Notes under the pieces: model-generated
Databases searched by the model: none
What the model was told of the DNA's origin: nothing
What the model saw: only the letters and a program-made list of their open reading frames with translations
NCBI GenBank assembly: GCA_009930445.1
Contig: RZYD01000061.1
Coordinates: 1-10,196 of the forward strand
Source: Bacteroidia bacterium
GTDB lineage: Bacteria > Bacteroidota > Bacteroidia > Bacteroidales > BM520
Direction: 5' to 3'
DNA length: 10,196 bases
In this document: in pieces, positions 1 to 7,769 of the stretch
Position numbering within the stretch: position 1 is the stretch's first letter
Layout: each line of letters begins with the position of its first letter
Made by a program: the position numbers and the translations under genes

Positions 1-89
1 TTGGCATTGATTACAAAACATAGTCATATTTTTTAAATTTATACAAAGTTAATCTATTTATTCTATTAGCTGGTTCGTCTCTTATTATT
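1..89 (-). other. Leader of an off-window cassette at the left edge
   Basis: No gene can be supported here. By the logic of the other blocks, this is the 5' leader of a minus-strand gene lying to the left. A loose match to the Bacteroidota promoter pattern is visible on the minus strand: TTTG at 44-47, a 21-nt spacer, then TATGTTTTG at 14-22, which has one base too many compared with TAnnTTTG. An ATG at 5-7 (minus strand) is too close to that element to be a convincing start, so the true start may lie outside the window. Confidence 0.3.
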
Positions 90-227
90 GTGGCTAACGT
101 TCCGCGTATATGATTAGGTGCGGATTGCGGGCTGCTTTCCTGTCGAAAAGCACCGAGGTTGAAGCGGGCTGTAAAACTTGATTATCCGCACCGAAACCGC
201 ACTTAATTATATACGCTGTTGTGCACC
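90..227 (-). repeat. attC-like palindromic unit 1
   Basis: Non-coding imperfect palindrome. The left core is AAC at 96-98 and the right core GTT at 218-220. The arms at 102-123 and 197-218 match at 19 of 22 positions; two of the three exceptions are G.T wobbles (112:208 and 117:203). The linker after AAC is gttcc (5 nt) and that before GTT is 1 nt. The interior holds the box ending TTTCCTGTC (to 144), a small hairpin (134-138 with 147-151) and a direct repeat gcgggctg (127-134, 164-171). The outer right end, GTTGTGCACC at 218-227, is perfectly complementary to the outer left end of the next unit (1137-1146), bracketing the Fic block. The outer left end GTGGCTAAC (90-98) finds no partner in 1-89, as expected if its block continues off-window. 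It could instead act as a terminator or REP-like hairpin; a recombination site is the preferred inference. Confidence 0.8.
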
Positions 228-241
228 GTTTTTATTTTTCT

Positions 242-841
242 TCATGTCTCAATTAGGTCTAAAATCAATTTTGACAGGGTTTTTACATCACTGTTTATTG
301 TCCCATGCATATATTGGTCGTAAACATTTTTGTTGTCGGCTGGATTCAAATTTAATGTCAAACCTTTTTCCAATGCTAATAATCTTAAAAATTCTCTTTG
401 TGCTCGTCCGTTTCCTTCTCTGAAAGGATGCAGATAATTTACATTATCCAAAATTTCAGCTAATTTCTCTGCTATCTGCTGTTTATCTCCATTTGATATG
501 TTTTTGTAATCAGAAATTAATGTGTCAATGAAACGAAAAGCATTGTCAAAATGTGTCGTGGGGAAAAATTGTTTACCTGCTTTACTTATCTCAACTTTTC
601 GCCTTTTACCAGCCCAGGAATAAACATCCTGAAATAAGTGTCTATGAATACTCAGAAGACTATCTACACCTTTAATCTCAATAGGGTTCTCGTAAAGTTC
701 TTGAATACGTTTTGCAACAGCTCCACTTTCAAAAAAGAGTAAAACATCTGGGTCGGATATGTCTGCTAAATTTCGGAGAACTCCAGTTTCAGGGTCAGTA
801 TAGGTATAATCAAGGTCAATGTATTTGTAAGAATCAGGCAT
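242..841 (-). CDS. fic: Fic domain toxin (putative AMP-transferase), class I
   Basis: Fic-family enzyme, expected to transfer AMP (or another nucleotide moiety) from a nucleoside triphosphate to hydroxyl groups of target proteins in the cytoplasm. The signature HPFREGNGRAQR spans residues 138-149, with the catalytic His138 and the anion-binding GNGR loop intact. The flap region that positions targets is the GKQFFPTTHF stretch around residues 89-98. Its length of about 199 aa is typical of a stand-alone class I Fic toxin. I chose the ATG at 841 because AAGGA lies 8 nt upstream; an in-frame TTG at 859 would add six residues but sits upstream of that ribosome site. The gene overlaps the antitoxin by 8 bp (ATGCCTGA), so translation is probably coupled. 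It ends 14 bp from unit 1. No inhibitory helix is seen within the protein, consistent with a separate antitoxin. Targets in other class I toxins include DNA gyrase and topoisomerase IV; the target here is unknown. Confidence 0.93.
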   Translation of the reverse strand: MPDSYKYIDLDYTYTDPETGVLRNLADISDPDVLLFFESGAVAKRIQELYENPIEIKGVDSLLSIHRHLFQDVYSWAGKRRKVEISKAGKQFFPTTHFDNAFRFIDTLISDYKNISNGDKQQIAEKLAEILDNVNYLHPFREGNGRAQREFLRLLALEKGLTLNLNPADNKNVYDQYMHGTINSDVKTLSKLILDLIET

Positions 842-1055
842 ACGCTTTGTCCTTAGCAAATTTTATGAAGTCTGACAACGTGATTTTTCCAATCATATAA
901 TCTCTTATTATCTCAACACCTTTGGGAGTTGGTTTAAAACCTTCGAACATATTACTTCCGATTGCATTTGCGGTACTTTCCAAAGTTTTCAAATTGGAAA
1001 ATTTTACCCCCATAATAGTCAGATTGTTACGGTCTATTTCTATCGTATTAAACAT
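834..1055 (-). CDS. VbhA-like antitoxin of the Fic toxin
   Basis: A 73-residue protein directly upstream of, and overlapping, the Fic gene. Class I Fic antitoxins (VbhA type) block the ATP site of the toxin through a helix carrying the motif [S/T]xxxE[G/N]. Here SNMFEG at residues 34-39 fits exactly, with Ser34 and Glu38 as the expected inhibitory residues. It is followed by a short C-terminal helical part ending in KFAKDKAYA, matching the usual layout in which the inhibitory motif is followed by a small helical tail. Antitoxin-first order and the 8-bp overlap fit a toxin-antitoxin operon. The start at 1055 has AGGA only 1 nt upstream, so the ribosome site is weak; an internal ATG at codon 15 is an alternative that would keep the motif. 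A TAAATTTG at 1082-1089 (minus strand) resembles the Bacteroidota -7 element, but no matching -33 TTTG is at the right distance. Confidence 0.85.
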   Translation of the reverse strand: MFNTIEIDRNNLTIMGVKFSNLKTLESTANAIGSNMFEGFKPTPKGVEIIRDYMIGKITLSDFIKFAKDKAYA

Positions 1056-1136
1056 ATCCTATCTGATTTAATTAATCATTACAAATTTAGTCATTTTCTG
1101 CCAAATCTCTACTTGTATGCTGAGGTTTGTTTAAAT

Positions 1137-1272
1137 GGTGCACAACGGTTGGCAATATGCGTTGGCCGGGTTTTCGAAGCACCAACTTATCAAACCGTTA
1201 CAATTTTGAGTAAATGTACAAAAGTTTAATTTACCCACATCACCCGGCTTACGTATATTGCGTGTTGTGCGT
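1137..1272 (-). repeat. attC-like palindromic unit 2
   Basis: Palindromic unit between the Fic block and the MBOAT block. The cores are AAC at 1144-1146 and GTT at 1264-1266. The arms at 1152-1171 and 1242-1261 match at 17 of 20; two of the exceptions are G.T wobbles (1159:1254 and 1164:1249) and one is T.T. The left linker is ggttg (5 nt) and the right linker 2 nt. The interior carries the box ttttcgaagcac from 1171 and a 6-bp hairpin (1210-1215 with 1229-1234). The outer left end GGTGCACAAC (1137-1146) pairs with unit 1 at 218-227. The outer right end GTTGTGCGT (1264-1272) pairs with unit 3 at 3712-3720. It ends 7 bp from the stop codon of the SGNH-like gene. Confidence 0.82.
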
Positions 1273-1279
1273 TCGTGCA

Positions 1280-2200
1280 TTATTCCATCAACTTTTTTAA
1301 GTAATTCTCTGTGAAATAAATTACCCCATTTGTATTTAAATGATGATTATCATAATAAAATTCAGGTTTTAGCACAGTTTCAGAACCATCAAATATTGTT
1401 ACATTAGGATACTTTTTCTCCAATATTTTTGCAAAAGTAATTGTTTCTGTATGCCCCCTCCATTTTCCAAAAAGTGCAGGAGGAATTAATAAAATAACCT
1501 CGCTGTTTTTTTCTTTGGCAATTCTAATAGTTTTTTCAATTATCTTTGATGCTTTATGAAATCGGGAAATATTTAGTTCAGAACCACCGTAAGCCAGGTT
1601 CTGTCCCTCGTCTACAAGCTTTTTATTTAAAAAAGTGAGAACATTGTCCTCACTGTCTTGCGTAAATGGTTTTTTGAATAACCAAGAAGGGTGGAATTTA
1701 CTCTGTAAATATGACATTATTCTTCCTTGTTTGTTTTCACTACTGAAAACTAAATAATTTGAAAAGAATGATACATCGAAAACCTCATTATCAAATGTGT
1801 TAGATGCTATGGGTAGAGTCTCTGAGAAAAGCATAGGCGGGCTTAAAACGTAAATGATTTTAGAACTTCTATTTCCCATTTTAAAAAAATAATCAAGGTA
1901 AAATAGTTGTTCGTTAGCGCCACAAGCTCCACCGCCTTGTCCAATATTTATGATTTTAGAGTCTAAGATTTTCTCTATTCTTAAATGGTTTTTATGACGA
2001 GAGAAGTTTCTAGCATGAGATATCCCCATAAATAAAATATCGTACTGTTGATTCTTTTTTAAGAACAGCGTGTTACTCTCACTAGTATAGTTACTAAATC
2101 CTCTATCTTTAACAATTGTTGATGATACTATCAGTAGTAAAAATATTATTAACAAAAATGAGAGTAATATTAAAAATGTTTTTGTAATAAATTGTTTCAT
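1280..2200 (-). CDS. SGNH-like membrane-anchored protein, partner of the MBOAT acyltransferase
   Basis: Predicted 306-aa protein with one N-terminal membrane segment (about residues 5-30, very rich in Leu/Ile/Phe) and a periplasmic SGNH-hydrolase-like domain. FMGISHARN (58-66) matches block I with Ser61 in the nucleophile position, although the usual GDS is GIS. A glycine-rich NIGQGGGACG lies at 85-94. YYDNHHLNTNG near the C terminus supplies the DxxH pair (Asp284, His287). Proteins of this kind (AlgJ/AlgX, DltD and relatives) accept an acyl group brought across the membrane by an MBOAT partner and pass it to a polysaccharide or other envelope polymer. I chose the ATG at 2200 over the longer frame opening at 2266 because it begins one base after the MBOAT stop (TAA-A-ATG) and places the hydrophobic anchor at the N terminus. 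The acceptor polymer is not identifiable from this window. Confidence 0.8.
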   Translation of the reverse strand: MKQFITKTFLILLSFLLIIFLLLIVSSTIVKDRGFSNYTSESNTLFLKKNQQYDILFMGISHARNFSRHKNHLRIEKILDSKIINIGQGGGACGANEQLFYLDYFFKMGNRSSKIIYVLSPPMLFSETLPIASNTFDNEVFDVSFFSNYLVFSSENKQGRIMSYLQSKFHPSWLFKKPFTQDSEDNVLTFLNKKLVDEGQNLAYGGSELNISRFHKASKIIEKTIRIAKEKNSEVILLIPPALFGKWRGHTETITFAKILEKKYPNVTIFDGSETVLKPEFYYDNHHLNTNGVIYFTENYLKKLME

Positions 2201-2201
2201 T

Positions 2202-3656
2202 TTAGAATGCAAAATAGATAAACTCCGTTTTATTAAAATTCCCAAATATAAATATTGATAATCCAATAATTATGTATATTCCCCATCGAACTATATTGTT
2301 TTTGAAGAACGTAATAATATTTTCAATAGCATATTCTCCTTCTCTTCCCAACCATTCAATTAAAAGAAAAATCCCTGTTAAAGAAATTGTTATTAAAGCT
2401 CTTCGCATACTTGAAAAATTAGGCAACTCAAATAGTGAGGTTGAGAAAATTTCTGAAATATAACTGAAAGCATGACCAATATTTTCAGCTCTGAAAAATA
2501 TCCAAGCAAAAACAGTCAACCCAAAAGTTAGTATCATAAATGATAGCTCCTTAATACTTGGAAGTAATTTACCTTGAGCGACAGTTTCTAAATTATTTCG
2601 ATTGTTATTAGTTAATAAAAGAGGTAAAAAGTAGATAGCATTCAATGCACCCCAAACAATAAATGTCCAGTTTGCACCGTGCCAAAATCCACTCACAATG
2701 AAAATAGCAAAAGTGTTTCTAACTTTCATCCAAGTGCCACCACGACTTCCGCCTAATGGGATATAAAGATAATCCCTAAACCAAGTTGAAAGTGAAATAT
2801 GCCAACGTCTCCAAAACTCTGCAATATCTCTTGAAAAATATGGAAAGTTGAAATTACGCATTAAATCAAATCCAAAAAGTCTGGACGTTCCAATTGCAAT
2901 ATCTGAATAACCTGAAAAGTCTCCATAAATTTGAAAGGTAAAAAACAACGCTCCTAAAACAAGAGTACTTCCGTTCATATCTGCTGAGTTATTAAAAATC
3001 TGATTTGCAAACTCAGCACAGTTGTCCGCAATTACAATTTTCTTGAACAAACCCCAAAGGATTTGTCGCATTCCGTCAACTGCTTTTGAGTAGTCGAAAG
3101 TCCGTTTTGTGTAAAACTGAGGAAGTAAATGTGTTGCTCTTTCAATTGGTCCTGCAACCAATTGAGGAAAGAAACTTACAAAAGCTGAAAATGCAATAAA
3201 GTCTTTTGTAGGTTCAAGTTTTCGTTTATAAACATCAATAGTGTAACTCAAAGTTTGGAATGTATAAAAGCTAATCCCAACCGGTAGAATTATATTCAAG
3301 GAATTGGCTTGAATATCTTGTCCAAAAAATGCGAAGGCAGTAACGAAATTATCTAAGAAAAAGTTGTAGTATTTGAAAAATCCCAAAAATCCAAGATTAA
3401 CCAAGATGCTCGTCCATAACAATATTTTTCGTTTAAGTTGATTTTCTTCATTTCTTAATTGTCGTCCAACAGTATAGTCAACTATGGTGCTGAATAAAAT
3501 CAATGATAGAAATCTCCAATCCCACCAACCGTAAAATAAATAACTCGCTGCAACTATTAAAAAATTTTGGAGTTTCAAGTTTTTGTCTGTAACAAACCAA
3601 TAGAGTATAAAAACTATCGGTAAGAAAATCGCAAAGTCAATTGAGTTAAAAAGCAT
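2202..3656 (-). CDS. MBOAT family O-acyltransferase (AlgI/DltB-like)
   Basis: A 484-residue polytopic membrane protein of the membrane-bound O-acyltransferase family, which moves acyl groups (often acetyl) across or within the inner membrane for transfer to envelope glycans. The hallmark stretch lies at 281-303, beginning FWRRWHISLSTWF and ending with IPLGG. It is followed by SGFWHGANWTFIVWG at 322-336, containing the conserved His326 of the family active site; His286 is the second conserved histidine. The earlier PVGISFYTFQTLSYTID (125-141) and FFPQLVAGPIER (162-173) are also typical, as is the C-terminal EFIYF ending. Length is normal for AlgI-like members, so the protein appears intact. 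It is the first gene of a two-gene operon with the SGNH-like protein, and its start lies 55 bp from the edge of unit 3. No promoter consensus is visible in that leader. Confidence 0.95.
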   Translation of the reverse strand: MLFNSIDFAIFLPIVFILYWFVTDKNLKLQNFLIVAASYLFYGWWDWRFLSLILFSTIVDYTVGRQLRNEENQLKRKILLWTSILVNLGFLGFFKYYNFFLDNFVTAFAFFGQDIQANSLNIILPVGISFYTFQTLSYTIDVYKRKLEPTKDFIAFSAFVSFFPQLVAGPIERATHLLPQFYTKRTFDYSKAVDGMRQILWGLFKKIVIADNCAEFANQIFNNSADMNGSTLVLGALFFTFQIYGDFSGYSDIAIGTSRLFGFDLMRNFNFPYFSRDIAEFWRRWHISLSTWFRDYLYIPLGGSRGGTWMKVRNTFAIFIVSGFWHGANWTFIVWGALNAIYFLPLLLTNNNRNNLETVAQGKLLPSIKELSFMILTFGLTVFAWIFFRAENIGHAFSYISEIFSTSLFELPNFSSMRRALITISLTGIFLLIEWLGREGEYAIENIITFFKNNIVRWGIYIIIGLSIFIFGNFNKTEFIYFAF

Positions 3657-3711
3657 TTCTCTAGTCTATTCTTTAATGTTAATTTTTAGCACAGTCGTTT
3701 CTTTTAGCATG

Positions 3712-3844
3712 ACGCACAACGGTTGGTGTAAGTTGCGGGGCGGATTTCGGAGAGCGTTCCTGTCCGATAGGACGGAACGGCGATGCGAGAACCGCCGCTG
3801 GGACACCACCGCACCCGCCCTGAAATTTACACTTTGTTACCGCC
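3712..3844 (-). repeat. attC-like palindromic unit 3
   Basis: Unit between the MBOAT block and the Gabija-like block, visibly GC-richer than the flanking genes. The cores are AAC at 3718-3720 and GTT at 3836-3838. The arms at 3726-3743 and 3815-3832 match at 15 of 18, with G.T wobbles at 3732:3826 and 3737:3821 plus one G.A mismatch. The left linker is ggttg (5 nt) and the right linker 3 nt. Two internal hairpins are strong: gttcc/gtcc with ggac/ggaac at 3756-3778 (one bulged t) and cggcg with cgccg at 3778-3797. The box ATTTCGG...GTTCCTGTC occupies about 3744-3764. The outer left end ACGCACAAC pairs with unit 2 (1264-1272), and the outer right end GTTACCGCC (3836-3844) pairs with unit 4 (7977-7985). 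Confidence 0.82.
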
Positions 3845-3988
3845 TGGTGTTTATTGTTTTCAATCATTTTTCATTACACTTTCGTTGTCTGCCGTGCGTT
3901 GGCTTTGCAAGCTCTTTGTTAAAGCTTTGGTTGCAGCGTTGGCTTGTGGGGCTTTAGCAATGTGCTTACAAATAGAGCTGGTTGCCTT
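3845..3988. other. Non-coding tail of the Gabija-like block
   Basis: About 145 bp between unit 3 and the stop of the helicase gene with no convincing gene; frames crossing it also run through the palindromic unit. Read on the coding (minus) strand it is rich in A and C, with repeated CAACG, GCTAAAGC and CAAAG-like words. The other three blocks end only 5-14 bp from their unit, so this extra sequence is specific to the Gabija-like block. No tRNA, terminator with a U-tract or other RNA gene was recognised. Confidence 0.5.
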
Positions 3989-5890
3989 TTAAAACAAACT
4001 ATTTTCTATGTCAAATCCTAAATCTATTATTTTGTTTTTAAATTGATTGTTTAGACCTTTAGGAATAGCCCAAATTAGTAAATGTTTGGGTCTTGAACTA
4101 GCTACATACGCAAACCTTACAAATTCTTTTTCGTTGGCATTCATACTTAACCATTGTTCAACATGCCCACCTTTGCTTTTTTTGTCTTTTGCAGAAACTA
4201 ACATTACGGCATCAAGGGTTTCTCCTTTGGCATCATGAATTGTTGTCATTCTAATTTTTTCAGAATACATAATTTGATTAGCTTTGATTGTTTCAATCAC
4301 AAGTTTTGTAGCATAACCTCGCGGAGATTTAATCTTAGCTTTTACAGAATCCCAGTCACTTGATGGTGAATCCAAATTAGCCCAATAGTTTTCTAAAAAC
4401 ACCTTCAGCTTAGTAACCCATTGGGACCATGTTAAATTTTTAAATGGGTAAACACCTGTTGTGGCATTTGTAGCTTTAAAAATTAAATCGCTAAGTTGGT
4501 TTCTCCATTCAATCTGATTATATGTGTCGGGGCAATATTGATGTTGATGATTACCATTTCCAGCATATGCAAGCATAGAAATTGATTTGCCAATTTGTTG
4601 CAAAGCATTTTGCATATCCTTACCAGTTCTGGGATTATTTGCCCAGCAGTTTAATGCATTAGCAAACAATTCAATCTTGGAAAGGTCTGCAGTTGGATGA
4701 CTTCGAAACCCAGATAATGTTGCATGTGCTCTTGCAAGTATCACACTTTTATTAATTGCAATTTTTAATTCGGGGTTTTGTATTGTTGTGTTAATCTGTT
4801 GCAAATGGTTAATAAATTTCTGAGGTAGTTGCGAAAAATTATCAGCTGTATATTCCCAAAGAATACAACTTTTAGTTGCTCTTTCCTCTTCATTGCCGAC
4901 AACAAAAACAGGAGTATTTCCAGTGTTATACTTTTCAAGTCCAATTGAAACATTGACAATCTTTTGATTGCTTCTATAGTTTTTTGTTAAAAATCTTTCT
5001 TTTAATTTGTTTTCGGAAATGAAAGCATTAATTTTTTCAACATATACTTTCTTAAATTCATAAATGGATTGGTTATTATCGCCTACAAAATGAATAATAG
5101 CTCCTTTTTGATTTAATAATTTTAGAATTTCAAGTTGGTTGTTTGACAGGTCCTGACATTCATCTATTACAATAATTGGAAAACGCCTTACAACATTTTC
5201 TAGAATACTTTCATTTTTTCGGAGTAAGTAATAGCATAGAAATTCTGCATCAGAATAGGTGGCTAATCCCGCTTTTAAAAACTTTTTTTTATTCTCTTGT
5301 AGCTCCTTTTTAGCTGCTAAAGAAATAGTTGTTAAATCTAAAGTTCGACTTTGAGATTGTAAGCTTACTGGATTTGAGCATTCAAAATAGTAGTCATTTA
5401 CCCAAGCTCCTTTAAATGGATTGTAGGAGAAAACAGTCTGAAATGGAGTCAAAAAATCATAATGTTCCTCATTGTCCACAAGCCGATAACTTTTGTCAGA
5501 GTTTTTACCAACATAACCCGTTGATTTGTGAGCAAAAGGATGTAGAATGTATCCGTGAAGCCACGAATCAATAGTTCCAATGAAATGTGGGTGCTGAGTT
5601 GCGTTTGTTCCTCCAAATTTCTTTATCCTATCTGCAATTTCTTTTGCCGCGTTTTTTGTAAAACTAAGGATTGCCATTCCAATGAATTTTTCTTTCCATT
5701 CAGCAATTTCATAGGCGGCTTTTATTCCAACTACTTCAGTTTTCCCACTCCCTGGACATGCCTTTAAATAACATGCGATGTTGATAGGATGCAAAATAAA
5801 ATCAATCTGTTCTTCGCTTAGATTTCTGTCTAAGGAACTAAGTCTTAACTTTACCAAAGCAATTTTTTCTTCAATTGTCAATTCAGGCAT
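3989..5890 (-). CDS. gajB: UvrD/Rep-type superfamily 1 helicase, GajB-like (Gabija)
   Basis: A 633-residue superfamily 1A ATPase with a complete motif set: Q-motif region LSEEQIDFI (24-32), Walker A ACPGSGKT (44-51), motif Ia SFTKNAAKEI (76-85), Walker B VIDECQD (241-247), motif III FVGDNNQSIY (268-277), NYRS (304-307), motif V TTIHDAKGETLD (549-560) and motif VI YVASSRPKHLL (595-605). It follows the OLD/TOPRIM nuclease gene with an 8-bp overlap, which is the gene order of the Gabija anti-phage system (GajA then GajB). In Gabija the two proteins form a large complex that cuts or nicks phage DNA when nucleotide pools fall. The protein is longer than the roughly 500 aa of well-studied GajB proteins; the extra length lies between motif IV and motif V. 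An ordinary repair helicase is less likely given the partner and overlap. Confidence 0.88.
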   Translation of the reverse strand: MPELTIEEKIALVKLRLSSLDRNLSEEQIDFILHPINIACYLKACPGSGKTEVVGIKAAYEIAEWKEKFIGMAILSFTKNAAKEIADRIKKFGGTNATQHPHFIGTIDSWLHGYILHPFAHKSTGYVGKNSDKSYRLVDNEEHYDFLTPFQTVFSYNPFKGAWVNDYYFECSNPVSLQSQSRTLDLTTISLAAKKELQENKKKFLKAGLATYSDAEFLCYYLLRKNESILENVVRRFPIIVIDECQDLSNNQLEILKLLNQKGAIIHFVGDNNQSIYEFKKVYVEKINAFISENKLKERFLTKNYRSNQKIVNVSIGLEKYNTGNTPVFVVGNEEERATKSCILWEYTADNFSQLPQKFINHLQQINTTIQNPELKIAINKSVILARAHATLSGFRSHPTADLSKIELFANALNCWANNPRTGKDMQNALQQIGKSISMLAYAGNGNHQHQYCPDTYNQIEWRNQLSDLIFKATNATTGVYPFKNLTWSQWVTKLKVFLENYWANLDSPSSDWDSVKAKIKSPRGYATKLVIETIKANQIMYSEKIRMTTIHDAKGETLDAVMLVSAKDKKSKGGHVEQWLSMNANEKEFVRFAYVASSRPKHLLIWAIPKGLNNQFKNKIIDLGFDIENSLF

Positions 5891-7769
5891 TGGTTGTTTT
5901 AGGTTTTATGTCAGTTACCCATAAGATTGCATCTTCGATATATTTTGGTACAGAAAATTTTATTCCTGTTGTATTTGCCAATTTGTATGATAGCTTTTGT
6001 GCAAACTCTCCTTTGGTGTCTCCAATTTCAGAAAGAAAAAGGAAACATTCTTCTGCTTTGTCTTTGGGGCTTAAAGCTGTCCAGTCCCTTTCTGATTTTT
6101 CTTTTGCTTCTTTAGCACCAGCGGTCATAATTAAATAGTCCTCAAAAATAATCTCGTAAAATATCTGTAGATTATTTTCTTCCATCCCCAAATCATACTC
6201 AAAAGTTTTCAAGTTTGTAAAAATTCTGCAATGCTCTGATTTGTGAAGCAATAACTCAGCTGCATAGTCCGCACTGTGTGCGTTTCCGCATTTACACGGA
6301 CTAATTGGTGTAGGTTTGGTTTCACTTACTTTTTGTGGGTCGCAATCTGTAATTCCAGCACACCGGATTGGAATTGATACAATACCATCAATTGGATTCC
6401 CTTCTTTATCTAATTTATATCCCTGAAATAATTGCATGAAATGTTTAAAATAAATACCGTTCAAATTGATTATTGAAACGCCATAATCTTCCAAAGTTTT
6501 GGGAGAGTTTACTTCATTGCCAACATGGGTTTCAATTACTCTTTTTGCAAGTTCTTTCACCACCAAAGCTTCTGCTATTCCTTCAACAAATAGAATTCCT
6601 TTTGCAAAAAACAAGGTAGATTTTGTAATGTCAAGCCAGCGTTCAAGAAAAAACAAACTTTTAGGATTCAGTTTATAATCTGCAATTAATGAAGAATTGG
6701 GATTGCTTTCTTCTTTTATTGTCAAAACATTTAATGAATTTAATCCACAAGATGCGGTAATTGTTGCCGAGTGAGTTGTTACAATTATTTGAATCTTGTT
6801 TTCGTTGGATTGCTCTTGTAAATATTGCAGAAGTTTAATTTGTAATTGAGGATGCAGATGAGCCTCGGGTTCTTCTATCAAAAGAATTTTATGTTTTGTA
6901 TTTTCTTTTTCTAAACTATCTAATTCTGCTAACACTGTGGCTAAGTATAAAATATTATTATAGCCCAAACTGTTTTCTGAAATATCTCTAAAAAGTTCGG
7001 TTTTTGTTGAAGCATTTATTTTTGGATAAAATAATAACCTTAGTCTTTCTACGATTCTATCGAAGTTGACTTCTGAAAATTGTATTAAAGCATCTTGTCC
7101 TAAAACGGTTCCTAAACTTTCTTTTAAATACTTTTTTATTGCTGTATTAACCGCAATGATTGTCGGGTTATCAAGAAGTTTTGTATTAAAGATTTCAAAC
7201 TCTTCTTCAATTTTGTGTTTCGGTTCTCCTTTTTTGGGCTTGTCTTTTCTAAATAATCTTGAAAGTCTCGAACCCCGATATGCTTCTAATTTACTTTCAG
7301 CATCCCTAAGAGGCGGCAAGTAAATGCAACTAATAGCATTGACAAGTTCCCATTCAAAAATACCAATAATTGATTCACCACCCCAAGTTGTGTGGTCAAA
7401 CCTTCCTCTATTGTTTGGTTTATTGTCAATCTTTTTATTGAGATATGCTTTTGTATTGTCAGTAGCATCTAACCAAGGTAGATATGCAATTTGCTCAGTA
7501 TCATTTAGTGCTGAAAATGTTCCTTTCACTTCAATGCTATCTACACCCCCCTCTCTTGCAGACTTATCAATTGGTCTATGAAAATGTGAATCAGAAATTC
7601 CAATTCTTCCAAATTCGTCCTCGTTTAATAAAAGTCTAATAGAATCAATGATTGCTGTTTTCCCACAACCATTTTCCCCAATGAGTACAGTTATTCCTTC
7701 ATTGAGTTTAATACAGAATTCTTCATTGAAAACTTTGTATCCTTTTATTTTTAACTCTGATAAATACAT
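5883..7769 (-). CDS. gajA: OLD-family ATPase/TOPRIM nuclease, GajA-like (Gabija)
   Basis: A 628-residue class 2 OLD nuclease. The N-terminal ABC-type ATPase shows Walker A GENGCGKT (31-38), a signature-like ISENSLGYNN (263-272), Walker B ILLIEEPEAHLHPQ (295-308) and the switch histidine in TTHSA (331-335). The C-terminal TOPRIM domain has FVEGIAEALV (394-403) with Glu396, the ITDCD stretch giving Asp475 and Asp477, and the later KTFEYDL (521-527) and KGEFAQKLS (586-594) blocks seen in OLD proteins. The TOPRIM centre therefore looks intact and should bind two metal ions for DNA cleavage. Together with the overlapping UvrD-type gene this makes a Gabija-like defence pair. Unusual features are a C-x-C at 492-494 and an H-C at 513-514 near the DxD, which may form a metal site. 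The start at 7769 has no clear Shine-Dalgarno sequence. Confidence 0.9.
   Translation of the reverse strand: MYLSELKIKGYKVFNEEFCIKLNEGITVLIGENGCGKTAIIDSIRLLLNEDEFGRIGISDSHFHRPIDKSAREGGVDSIEVKGTFSALNDTEQIAYLPWLDATDNTKAYLNKKIDNKPNNRGRFDHTTWGGESIIGIFEWELVNAISCIYLPPLRDAESKLEAYRGSRLSRLFRKDKPKKGEPKHKIEEEFEIFNTKLLDNPTIIAVNTAIKKYLKESLGTVLGQDALIQFSEVNFDRIVERLRLLFYPKINASTKTELFRDISENSLGYNNILYLATVLAELDSLEKENTKHKILLIEEPEAHLHPQLQIKLLQYLQEQSNENKIQIIVTTHSATITASCGLNSLNVLTIKEESNPNSSLIADYKLNPKSLFFLERWLDITKSTLFFAKGILFVEGIAEALVVKELAKRVIETHVGNEVNSPKTLEDYGVSIINLNGIYFKHFMQLFQGYKLDKEGNPIDGIVSIPIRCAGITDCDPQKVSETKPTPISPCKCGNAHSADYAAELLLHKSEHCRIFTNLKTFEYDLGMEENNLQIFYEIIFEDYLIMTAGAKEAKEKSERDWTALSPKDKAEECFLFLSEIGDTKGEFAQKLSYKLANTTGIKFSVPKYIEDAILWVTDIKPKTTNA

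Noticed and set aside
178..423. Plus-strand frame of 81 codons at 178-423
   Set aside because: It overlaps unit 1 and the C-terminal part of the clearly genuine Fic gene on the other strand.
3676..3992. Several short open frames on both strands across 3676-3992
   Set aside because: They run through palindromic unit 3 and its flank, have biased composition, no domain and no ribosome site. They are by-products of the GC-rich repeat.
834..5890. Identical ATGCCTGA overlaps at the antitoxin/Fic and GajA/GajB junctions
   Set aside because: Both are ordinary coupled 8-bp overlaps that happen to encode Met-Pro; two cases are not enough to suggest more than coincidence.
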